From Actinomycetota bacterium (GTDB taxonomy: Bacteria > Actinomycetota > UBA4738 > HRBIN12): 5,734 bases of DNA. Of the stretch, positions 1 to 5,590 are shown in pieces. Made by a program: the position numbers and the translations under genes. Where the stretch lies: the NCBI GenBank assembly GCA_005885325.1, contig VAYX01000138.1, positions 1 to 5,734 on the forward strand, in the 5' to 3' direction. The notes under the pieces were generated by a model, which did not search any database, had not been told where the DNA came from, and saw only the letters and a list, made by a program, of their open reading frames with translations. Within the stretch, counting starts at the first letter, position 1. The number at the start of each line of letters is the position of its first letter.

Positions 1-401
1 TAGGTGAGCCGGAGGAGCTCGTCGGCCTCGATGCGATCTTCCACGGGGAACGGCGGCGTGTCGGCCACCGCGAGGACCTCGACGGTGCGAACGGCCACCT
101 CCACCTCGCCGGTCGGCAGCCCGGGGTTCACGGTTCCCTCGGGCCGTCGCCTGACCTCCCCCGTGACCCGGATGACCGATTCGGTCTTGAACTGATGGGC
201 CACCTCCTGGGCCTCCGGCGCCTCCTCCGGGTGGAAGACCAACTGGACGAGGCCCTCGCGATCGCGAAGGTCCACGAACGTCAGGCCGCCGTGGTCTCGT
301 TGGCGAGCCACCCAGCCGCACACGGCGACCTCGGATCCGATGTCGCTCCCCCGGAGCTCTCCGCACGCATGGGTGCGCATGGATGTCGCGAGCTCAGACA
401 T
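1..401 (-). CDS. aspS: Aspartyl-tRNA synthetase, N-terminal part (3' end cut by window edge)
   Basis: AspRS attaches aspartate to tRNA(Asp) in the cytoplasm. The 133 complete residues visible are the N-terminal OB-fold anticodon-binding domain: GWVARQRDHGG at 29-39, FVDLRDREGLVQLVF at 42-56, RPEGTVNPGLPTGEVEV at 86-102. The last residues, ADELLRLT, lead into the usual RYLDLRR segment, which lies outside the window. The catalytic domain is not seen. The ATG at 401 overlaps the end of hisS by 8 nt (ATGTCTGA shares its TGA with hisS), as expected for translational coupling; no strong Shine-Dalgarno precedes it. An in-frame ATG at 380 (MRTHACGEL) fits the family's usual N-terminus equally well, so the start is uncertain by 7 residues. 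His37 and Gly89 (30 and 82 from the second Met) match the positions reported to mark non-discriminating AspRS, which also charges tRNA(Asn). Identification is secure; the specificity is inferred. Confidence 0.95.
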   Translation of the reverse strand, partial: MSELATSMRTHACGELRGSDIGSEVAVCGWVARQRDHGGLTFVDLRDREGLVQLVFHPEEAPEAQEVAHQFKTESVIRVTGEVRRRPEGTVNPGLPTGEVEVAVRTVEVLAVADTPPFPVEDRIEADELLRLT

Positions 402-1653
402 CGCCGCTCGCCAACCGTTGCACGGCCTCGTCCCGAGGCACGGTCTCCTCCACCCCGTCGTCCAGCCTGCGGACGGTCACGGTCCCCTCGGCGAGCTCTC
501 GCTCGCCGAGGACCGCCGCGTATGCAGCGCCTGAACGATCCGCCATCCGGAACTGGGCGTTCAGTGGCCGATCCTCGAACGGCACCTGCGCGGGCACCCC
601 CGCCCGGCGGAACGCACGGACGAGCTCCCGGCCGGCGGGGAACGCGTGCGGACCCACGGTCACGACGAAGACCCCGAACCTGGCCCCGAGGTCGCGGGCC
701 CCTCCGGCATCGAGGGCGATCAAGATGCGCTCCATGCCGAGGGCGAACCCCACCCCCGGCGTCGGGGTCAACCCGAGGACCTCGGCCAGACCGTCGTACC
801 GTCCACCCCCGCCCACGCTGGCCTGGCCCTCGGGGAGGGCCGGGCTCACGTACTCGAACGCGGTGCGGACGTAGTAGTCGAGCCCGCGAACGAGCGTGTC
901 CACCCGCTGGAACGCCAGGCCCTCGTCGTCCAGCGCGCGCAGGACCCCGTCGTAGTGATCCCGGCACGGCGCGCACAGGTTGTCGACCATCTTCGGGGCG
1001 TCGCGGGCCACCGCCTTGCACGACTCGTCGTTGCAGTCCAGAACCCGGAGGGGGTTCTCGCGGAAGCGGTCCCGATGCTCGTCCCGCAACTTTTCCCGGT
1101 TGGCCTCGAGGTACGCCAACAACTTCTCGCGATACGCGGGACGGCAGACCCAGTCCCCCAGGGAGTTCACCTCGAGCCGAAGGTCTCGGATCCCTGCCAG
1201 CTGCAGGTACTCGTGGCCGAGCAGGATGGTCTCGGCGTCGGCGGCGGGAAGCCCGGAGCCGACCAGCTCCACGCCGAACTGGCGGAACTCGCGGAGCCGT
1301 CCCTTCTGCGGGCGTCCGTAGCGCCACATCGGTTCCACGTAGTACCCCTTGAACGGGAGGCTCACCTCCGCGCTCGCCCCGAGGACGGCCCGGACCACCG
1401 GCGCCGTACCCTCGGGCCGAAGCGTGAGCTGGCGTCCACCCTTGTCCTCGAAGGTGTACATCTCCTTCTGCACGACGTCGCTCGAGGCTCCCGACGTCCT
1501 GACGAAGAGCTCCGTCGATTCGAAGGCGGGCGTCTCCACGTACCGATACCCGTACAGCGAAGCCAAGCCGTGCGCCAGGTCGTAGAGGCGCCGCATCCGC
1601 TCGGACTCCGGCGGGAGCAGATCCGTGGTCCCCCGAGGCGGGGCGAGCTCCAT
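394..1653 (-). CDS. hisS: Histidyl-tRNA synthetase
   Basis: Class II synthetase that makes His-tRNA(His) from histidine, ATP and tRNA in the cytoplasm. The 419 residues match the family length. Visible: LRPEGT at 78-83, motif 2 around WRYGRPQKGRLREF (110-123), the His-specific RGLDYYVRT (256-264), GGGGRYDGL (281-289), motif 3 GVGFALGMERI (300-310), and a C-terminal anticodon-binding domain from about 326. By alignment to E. coli HisRS from memory, the histidine/ATP contacts are kept (Glu81, Thr83, Arg111, Gln125, Glu129, Arg256, Tyr261). One odd point is residue 113: Gly (codon GGA) where motif 2 fRxE normally has Glu. The insertion region carries four cysteines (207, 212, 227, 230) spaced like a possible metal site. 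The ATG at 1653 lies 4 nt after the MBL stop, with GGAG about 10 nt upstream. A full-length catalytic HisRS is far more likely than the HisZ paralogue, since the specific motifs and the C-terminal domain are present. Confidence 0.97.
   Translation of the reverse strand: MELAPPRGTTDLLPPESERMRRLYDLAHGLASLYGYRYVETPAFESTELFVRTSGASSDVVQKEMYTFEDKGGRQLTLRPEGTAPVVRAVLGASAEVSLPFKGYYVEPMWRYGRPQKGRLREFRQFGVELVGSGLPAADAETILLGHEYLQLAGIRDLRLEVNSLGDWVCRPAYREKLLAYLEANREKLRDEHRDRFRENPLRVLDCNDESCKAVARDAPKMVDNLCAPCRDHYDGVLRALDDEGLAFQRVDTLVRGLDYYVRTAFEYVSPALPEGQASVGGGGRYDGLAEVLGLTPTPGVGFALGMERILIALDAGGARDLGARFGVFVVTVGPHAFPAGRELVRAFRRAGVPAQVPFEDRPLNAQFRMADRSGAAYAAVLGERELAEGTVTVRRLDDGVEETVPRDEAVQRLASGDV
486..511 (-). 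other. Perfect 11-bp hairpin with GAGA loop inside hisS
   Basis: The arms at 486-496 and 501-511 are exact reverse complements. On the mRNA strand the arms are CCTCGGCGAGC and GCTCGCCGAGG, and the loop reads GAGA, a GNRA tetraloop. It lies over the codons for LGERELAEG in the anticodon-binding domain of HisRS (residues 382-390). There is no following T-run, so it is not an intrinsic terminator. The structure is seen in the sequence; any function is unknown, and it may result from high GC and codon choice. Confidence 0.5.
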
Positions 1654-1657
1654 CTGC

Positions 1658-2275
1658 CTACAGCTCCGCGAGGAACGGATTCCTCGACCGCTCCCGTCCC
1701 ACCGTGGTCCGCGGCCCGTGGCCGGGGAACACGTCGTGTGGGTCGGGAAGCTCCAGGAATCGCTGGAGGCTCCGCTGCATGTCCCGGGGGGAGCTGTTGG
1801 GGAAGTCGGTCCGGCCGATCGAGCCGGCGAACACCAGGTCCCCCGACAGGACCCAGCCGTCGGTGAGGAAGCACGCGCTCCCCGGGGTGTGGCCGGGGGT
1901 GTGCATCACCTCGATCCGGAAGCCGGCGAAGGTCAACACCGCTCCGTCGATCACGGTGCGAACGTCCTTCACCGGCACCGGAGGAACCTCGTGCCCGGCT
2001 CCCCAGCCCTGCGGGTCCGACAGGGCCGGGACATCGGCCTCGTGGATGTAGAAGGGGAGCTCGTCTCCGCAGAACTCGGCGGCCGACCCGATGTGATCGA
2101 AGTGCCCGTGCGTGGCGAGAACCGCCCGGGGCCGCTTCCCCGCCGCGACCAGCAGGGCCCGGATCCGCTGTGGGGAGAAGCCCGGATCGACCACGATGGC
2201 GTCATCGGTTCCGTCGGCTCCGATGAGCCAGCAGTTCGTCTCGAAGGAGTTGTCGGAGAACGAGTCGAGATACAT
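1658..2275 (-). CDS. MBL-fold metallo-hydrolase, glyoxalase II-like
   Basis: A 205-residue metallo-beta-lactamase-fold hydrolase, probably cytoplasmic, with no signal peptide. The family signature THGHFDH is at 55-61, with His56, His58, Asp60 and His61 as metal ligands. It is followed by HTPGHTPGS (His129), SGDLVF (Asp146), GSIGRTDFP at 151-159 and PGHG (His186), a complete set for two metal ions, so an active enzyme is expected. Family relatives are annotated as hydroxyacylglutathione hydrolase-like thioesterases, but the substrate of this operon-linked group is not something I can assign. The frame stays open far upstream through dtd, but the ATG at 2275 is the sensible start: MYLDSFSDNSFETNC aligns with the usual N-terminus, and no GTG, TTG or ATG lies in frame just before it. 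It has no Shine-Dalgarno at normal distance; the start codon lies in an inverted repeat. The stop is 4 nt before hisS. Confidence 0.93.
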   Translation of the reverse strand: MYLDSFSDNSFETNCWLIGADGTDDAIVVDPGFSPQRIRALLVAAGKRPRAVLATHGHFDHIGSAAEFCGDELPFYIHEADVPALSDPQGWGAGHEVPPVPVKDVRTVIDGAVLTFAGFRIEVMHTPGHTPGSACFLTDGWVLSGDLVFAGSIGRTDFPNSSPRDMQRSLQRFLELPDPHDVFPGHGPRTTVGRERSRNPFLAEL

Positions 2276-2308
2276 CGGGCGGCCATCGTATCGGATGGCC
2301 GCCCGATG
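2273..2308 (-). promoter_or_regulatory. Perfect 15-bp inverted repeat spanning the MBL start codon
   Basis: Arms CATCGGGCGGCCATC (2273-2287) and GATGGCCGCCCGATG (2294-2308) are exact reverse complements around a 6-nt loop. The repeat fills most of the 38-nt dtd-MBL gap, and the MBL ATG (2275-2273 on the minus strand) is the last triplet of the 3' arm. It lacks a T-run on either side, so an intrinsic terminator is unlikely. A GAGG lies at 2314-2311, over the dtd stop, 35 nt before the ATG; folding the inner 12 bp would leave 5 unpaired nt between them. Roles in translation control, transcript processing or protein binding are inference. Confidence 0.7.
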
Positions 2309-2315
2309 CCCCTCT
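2309..2315 (-). promoter_or_regulatory. Candidate distant Shine-Dalgarno for the MBL gene
   Basis: AGAGGGG on the mRNA strand overlaps the dtd TAG stop. It is the only purine-rich anti-SD match upstream of the MBL start, but its GAGG is 35 nt away in linear sequence. It is usable only if the intervening hairpin brings it close, or if ribosomes finishing dtd re-initiate. Complementarity is seen; use is inferred. Confidence 0.35.
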
Positions 2316-2760
2316 ACAGCGCCGCGCCCTCGATCCAGATGGTGACCGGCCCGTCGTTCACCGAGTCGACCTCCATGTGTTCCCCGAATGCACCGCGCTT
2401 GACCGTCGCGCCGGCGGCCTCCAGGGCCCGGGCGAACGCCTCGATCCGGTCCCGGGCGACATCGGGCGGCGCGGCGCCGGCCCACGAGGGCCGGCGCCCC
2501 TTGCGCACGTCGCCGTACAGGGTGAACTGGGGGACCACCAGGACCTCTCCGCCCACCTCGGCGAGCGCGCGGTTCATCTTCCCCGCCTCGTCCTCGAAGA
2601 CCCGAAGGTGCACCACCTTCTCCGCCAGCCGGTCGTACTGGCCGAACGCGTCGTCCCCGCCCACCCCGACCAGGAGGAGGAAGCCCGTCCCGATCTCGGC
2701 CACGGTCTCCCCGCGCACGCGCACGGCAGCGCGCGAGACCCGCTGGAGGACGATCCGCAT
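2314..2760 (-). CDS. dtd: D-aminoacyl-tRNA deacylase
   Basis: DTD hydrolyses the ester bond of D-aminoacyl-tRNAs (and of mischarged Gly-tRNA(Ala) in characterised homologues), freeing tRNA for reuse. It acts as a cytoplasmic homodimer. The 148 residues match the family length. Seen: N-terminal MRIVLQRVSRAAV, the QFTLYGDVRKGRRPSW block at 78-93, and VNDGPVT at 134-140 with the Gly-cisPro pair at 137-138. Thr80 of the catalytic loop is kept. The residue opening that loop is Pro77 (codon CCC) rather than the usual Ser, giving PQFTL instead of SQFTL. The ATG at 2760 is 6 nt after the rel stop with only a weak purine stretch (CGGCGG) between, which suggests translational coupling to rel. A rel-dtd pair is a common arrangement in Gram-positive bacteria. 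Confidence 0.96.
   Translation of the reverse strand: MRIVLQRVSRAAVRVRGETVAEIGTGFLLLVGVGGDDAFGQYDRLAEKVVHLRVFEDEAGKMNRALAEVGGEVLVVPQFTLYGDVRKGRRPSWAGAAPPDVARDRIEAFARALEAAGATVKRGAFGEHMEVDSVNDGPVTIWIEGAAL
2473..2498 (-). other. Perfect 11-bp GC-only hairpin inside dtd
   Basis: Arms GGCGCCGGCCC (2473-2483) and GGGCCGGCGCC (2488-2498) are exact reverse complements around a 4-nt loop. They cover the codons for the conserved RRPSWAGA segment of DTD (residues 89-96), so amino-acid constraint plus GC-rich codons may explain the structure. There is no T-run. No function is claimed. Confidence 0.4.
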
Positions 2761-2766
2761 CCGCCG

Positions 2767-2788
2767 CTACCGCGGAACGACGCGGTAG
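2767..2788 (-). other. 8-bp hairpin at the rel stop codon
   Basis: Arms CTACCGCG (2767-2774) and CGCGGTAG (2781-2788) pair exactly around a 6-nt loop. The rel TAG stop is inside the 3' arm on the mRNA, and the dtd ATG follows 6 nt later. An 8-bp perfect match is expected by chance a few times in a GC-rich window this long, so only its position makes it notable. Confidence 0.35.
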
Positions 2789-5022
2789 GCCTCGTACACG
2801 TTCTCGACCTTCTTCACCGCGGACAGGATCTGGGAGAGATGGGTGATGTCGGCGAGCTCGAACGTGAACCGGAGCGTCGTGATGCGGTCCCGGCTCACGG
2901 TGGATGCCGCCGAGATGATGTTGACGTGATGATCCGACAGCGCCGTGGCCACATCCGACAGGAGGCGGGTGCGGTCCAGGGCATCGACCTGGATCGTCAC
3001 CACGAACGACGTCGGCCGGCCGGTGCGCCACGACACCTCGATCAGCCGCTCGGGCTCTCGGGCCAGACCCTTCGCGTTGGGGCAGTCGGTCCGATGCACC
3101 GAGACCCCCTGGCCCCGGGTGACGAACCCCATGATCTCGTCACCGGGGACCGGCGTGCAGCACCGGGCCAGGCGGACCCACACATCGGCGGAACCCGGCA
3201 CGACGACGCCGGAGCTGATGTCGGGTCCCCCCACCCGGACCGGCCGGGCCAGGGGGACCTCGGTCGCATCCTCCTCGGTCGTCCCGGCGACCGAGCGCAT
3301 CAGCCGGGCCAGGACCGATTGGGGCGAGACGTGGCCCTCCCCCACCGCCACGTACAGCGACTCCAGGCCGGGGAACTTCATCTCCCCCGCCACCTGCTCC
3401 AGGGCCTCCTCGGTGGCCAGGCGCTTGAACGGGACGTTCTGCTTGCGCATCAGCCGATGCAGCTGTTCGCGGCCCTCCTCCAGCGCGTCCTCCCGGCGCT
3501 CCCGGGAGAACCACTGGCGGATCTTGCTGCGGGCCCTCGGCGTGACCACGAACTTCAGCCAGTCCTGTGACGGGCCCTCGCCCTCGGCCTTCGACGTCAG
3601 GATGTCGACCGTGTCGCCCGTCCGCAGCTCGTAGTCCAGGGGCACCAGCTTGCCGTTGACCTTGCCCCCGATGGTGCGGTGGCCGACCTCGGTGTGGATC
3701 GAGTAGGCGAAGTCGACGGGCGTGGCGCCGGCGGGGAGGTTGACCACGTCCCCCTTGGGGGTGAACACGAACACCTGCCCCCGGTACAGGTCGATCTTCA
3801 GGCCCTCCATGAACTCCCGGGGGTCGGCCATGTCCTTCAGCCACTCCATCATGTGGCCCAGCCACGCGAGGTCGGCGGCCTCCTTGGCCGCCCGCTTGCC
3901 GTCGCGACCCTCCTTGTACCGCCAGTGCGCCGCGATGCCGAACTCCGCCGTGCGGTGCATCTCGTGGGTCCGGATCTGGATCTCGATGGGCCGGCCCTGG
4001 GGCCCGACCACCGTGGTGTGGAGGGACTGGTACATGTTCGACTTGGGCATCGCGACGTAGTCCTTGAACCGGCCGGGCACGGGCTTCCACAGGGAGTGGA
4101 TGGCGCCGAGCGCGCCGTAGCAGTCGCGGAGGTTACCCACCAGGACGCGGATCCCGGCGAGGTCGTAGATCTCGTTGAACTCCTTGCCGCCCAACACCAT
4201 CTTCTCGTAGATGGAGTACAGGTGCTTCGGCCGGCCCTCGACCTCGGCCTTGACCCCCGCGTCCTTGAGCCTGGCCCGGGCCGCGGACAGGACGGTCTCG
4301 ACGTACCGTTGGCGGTCGTCGCGGCGCCGTTCCACCAGGCTCGCGATCTCCCGGTAGGGGCCCGGATAGAGCGTCTTGAACGAGAGGTCCTCGAGCTCCC
4401 ACTTCAGCTGCTGCACGCCGAGGCGGTGCGCGAGCGGCCCGTAGATCTCGAGGGTCTCGATCGCGTTCTCCCGCTGCTTGGTGGGCGACAGGGCGGAGAG
4501 CGTTCGCATGTTGTGCAGCCGGTCGGCCAGCTTGATCAGCAGGACTCGGATGTCGCCGGCCATGGCCACCATCATCTTGCGGACGTTCTCGGCCTGCTCC
4601 TGCTGGCGCGACTTGAACGCGATGGCCTGGAGCTTGGTCAAGCCGTCCACGATCCGGGCCACGTCGGATCCGAAGTCGACCTCGAGCTCTTCCAGCGTGA
4701 CCTCGGTGTCCTCCACCACGTCGTGCAGGAGCGCCGCGGTCAGGGTAGTGGTGTCGAGCCCCAGGTCGGCCAGGATCTGGGCCACCGATAAGGGATGCTC
4801 GATGAAGTCCTCGCCGGACAACCGCTTCTGGCCGGCGTGATGAGCCTCGGCGAACCGGTAGGCCCGCTCGATCTCCTTGGTGTCGGCCTTCGCGTTGTAG
4901 GACCGGAGGGTTCGGAGCACCGGCTCCAGGCCGTCCCGGGCCTGCCCTTCCTCGGCCCCCGGCCGCAGGCGAGAGAGCAGACCTCCCCGGCGTTCGGTCC
5001 TGGCCTGCTCCCGGCTGTCCAC
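2767..5022 (-). CDS. rel: Bifunctional (p)ppGpp synthetase/hydrolase (Rel/SpoT type)
   Basis: A long RSH protein that makes (p)ppGpp from ATP and GDP/GTP on starved ribosomes and also degrades it. At 751 residues it is in the normal range. Domains in order: HD hydrolase with His76, HDVVEDT (100-106) and LADRLHNMRTL (165-175), so metal ligands His76, His100, Asp101 and Asp167 are present; synthetase with YDLAGIRVLV (286-295, Asp287), RFKDYVAMPKSNMYQSLHT (318-336) and EIQIRT (347-352, Glu347); TGS at about 410-475; a Cys-containing domain with RCCTPVPGD (Cys621, Cys622) and HRTDC (His643, Cys647); ACT at about 672-750. The RFKD motif, where monofunctional E. coli RelA has EFDD, and the intact HD site predict both activities. 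The start is GTG at 5022, with a perfect AGGAGG 6 nt upstream. It sits 43 nt after apt and 6 nt before dtd. The symbol rel is used because the protein is bifunctional; relA is the common annotation. Confidence 0.98.
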   Translation of the reverse strand: MDSREQARTERRGGLLSRLRPGAEEGQARDGLEPVLRTLRSYNAKADTKEIERAYRFAEAHHAGQKRLSGEDFIEHPLSVAQILADLGLDTTTLTAALLHDVVEDTEVTLEELEVDFGSDVARIVDGLTKLQAIAFKSRQQEQAENVRKMMVAMAGDIRVLLIKLADRLHNMRTLSALSPTKQRENAIETLEIYGPLAHRLGVQQLKWELEDLSFKTLYPGPYREIASLVERRRDDRQRYVETVLSAARARLKDAGVKAEVEGRPKHLYSIYEKMVLGGKEFNEIYDLAGIRVLVGNLRDCYGALGAIHSLWKPVPGRFKDYVAMPKSNMYQSLHTTVVGPQGRPIEIQIRTHEMHRTAEFGIAAHWRYKEGRDGKRAAKEAADLAWLGHMMEWLKDMADPREFMEGLKIDLYRGQVFVFTPKGDVVNLPAGATPVDFAYSIHTEVGHRTIGGKVNGKLVPLDYELRTGDTVDILTSKAEGEGPSQDWLKFVVTPRARSKIRQWFSRERREDALEEGREQLHRLMRKQNVPFKRLATEEALEQVAGEMKFPGLESLYVAVGEGHVSPQSVLARLMRSVAGTTEEDATEVPLARPVRVGGPDISSGVVVPGSADVWVRLARCCTPVPGDEIMGFVTRGQGVSVHRTDCPNAKGLAREPERLIEVSWRTGRPTSFVVTIQVDALDRTRLLSDVATALSDHHVNIISAASTVSRDRITTLRFTFELADITHLSQILSAVKKVENVYEAYRVVPR

Positions 5023-5028
5023 GGCGAT

Positions 5029-5034
5029 CCTCCT
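5029..5034 (-). promoter_or_regulatory. Strong Shine-Dalgarno of rel
   Basis: AGGAGG on the mRNA strand, 6 nt (ATCGCC) before the GTG start. It is a full match to the anti-SD core and fixes the rel start, whose GTG would otherwise be ambiguous. Confidence 0.85.
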
Positions 5035-5065
5035 GGCGAGCCAGTGTAGCCGCGAGGGTACGAAC
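5033..5065 (-). promoter_or_regulatory. Possible weak promoter and small dyad in the apt-rel gap
   Basis: The 43-nt gap is the longest in the window. It contains TACACT (minus strand 5048-5043), a fair actinobacterial -10 match, placed to give a short leader before the rel Shine-Dalgarno. No good -35 is seen: the hexamer 17 nt upstream is TACTGA. A small dyad, CTGGC-TC-GCCAG (5044-5033), abuts the AGGAGG. A separate rel promoter is plausible because Rel often needs its own regulation, but the sequence support is thin. Confidence 0.22.
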
Positions 5066-5587
5066 TCAGTAGCTGATCAGCGTGAACAGGTCGTAGCCGT
5101 CGAGCTGCTGCCGGCCCTTCAGGAACCCCAGCTCGATCAGGAACGCGATCCCGATGACCTTGCCGCCGATCCGCTCCACCAGGCGCGCGGTGGCCCGGGC
5201 CGTGCCGCCGGTGGCCAGGACGTCGTCGACGATCAGGACCCGCTCTCCCGGGTCCACGCCATCACGGTGGACCTCCAGCGTGGCGGTCCCGTACTCGAGC
5301 TCGTACTCCTCCGACTCGGTCTCCCACGGCAGCTTGTCCTTCTTCCGAACGGGGACGAACCCCGCGCCGAAGTGGTACGCCACCGGCGAGGCCAGGATGA
5401 ACCCGCGGGCCTCGATCCCCACGACCTTGTCCACGCTCCCCCGGCCGAAATGGACCACGATGAGGTCGATGACCGAGGAGAAGGCGATCTCATCGGCCAG
5501 GAGCGGGGTGATGTCCTTGAACACGATGCCCGGCTGCGGGAAGTCCGGCACGTCCCTGACGAGGGCCTTGAGCTGCTCCACGTCCAC
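5066..5587 (-). CDS. apt: Adenine phosphoribosyltransferase
   Basis: Salvages adenine: adenine + PRPP gives AMP + PPi, in the cytoplasm, usually as a homodimer. The 173 residues match the family length. Visible: PDFPQPGIVFKDITPLL at 14-30, EARGF at 59-63, the flexible loop RKKDKLPW at 81-88, and the PRPP-binding loop VLIVDDVLATGGTA at 117-130 (Asp121-Asp122 and the TGGT turn). No key residue appears lost. The start is GTG at 5587, with GGAGG at 5598-5594 leaving 6 nt of spacing; the Shine-Dalgarno lies inside the last codons of the upstream gene, only 3 nt separate that stop from this start, and the two are probably cotranscribed. The apt-rel adjacency is widespread in Gram-positive bacteria and links purine salvage to (p)ppGpp metabolism. 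Confidence 0.97.
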   Translation of the reverse strand: MDVEQLKALVRDVPDFPQPGIVFKDITPLLADEIAFSSVIDLIVVHFGRGSVDKVVGIEARGFILASPVAYHFGAGFVPVRKKDKLPWETESEEYELEYGTATLEVHRDGVDPGERVLIVDDVLATGGTARATARLVERIGGKVIGIAFLIELGFLKGRQQLDGYDLFTLISY

Positions 5588-5590
5588 GTG

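Noticed and set aside
646..1866. Long plus-strand open frame opposite hisS and MBL (about 406 codons)
   Set aside because: It is antisense to two genes with clear motifs, has no recognisable domain, and long antisense frames are common at this GC content.
1969..2286. Alternative start ATG at 2286, 11 nt before the MBL start, opening a 105-codon frame
   Set aside because: It is out of frame with the MBL protein and its product has no recognisable features; at most it is a competing start within the hairpin.
2273..2308. The 15-bp inverted repeat as an intrinsic terminator
   Set aside because: Neither strand has a T-run after the stem, and the MBL start codon is part of the stem, so termination there would remove the next gene from the transcript.
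1658..3031. A 457-codon open frame on the minus strand running from the rel 3' end through dtd into the MBL gene
   Set aside because: Only the part from the ATG at 2275 resembles a protein family. The upstream part is an out-of-frame reading of rel and dtd, rich in Arg, Gly and Pro, as expected in GC-rich DNA.
2377..4791. Long plus-strand open frames opposite dtd and rel (2377-3570 and 3679-4791)
   Set aside because: The translations are low-complexity mirror images of codon bias in rel and dtd, with no family signature.
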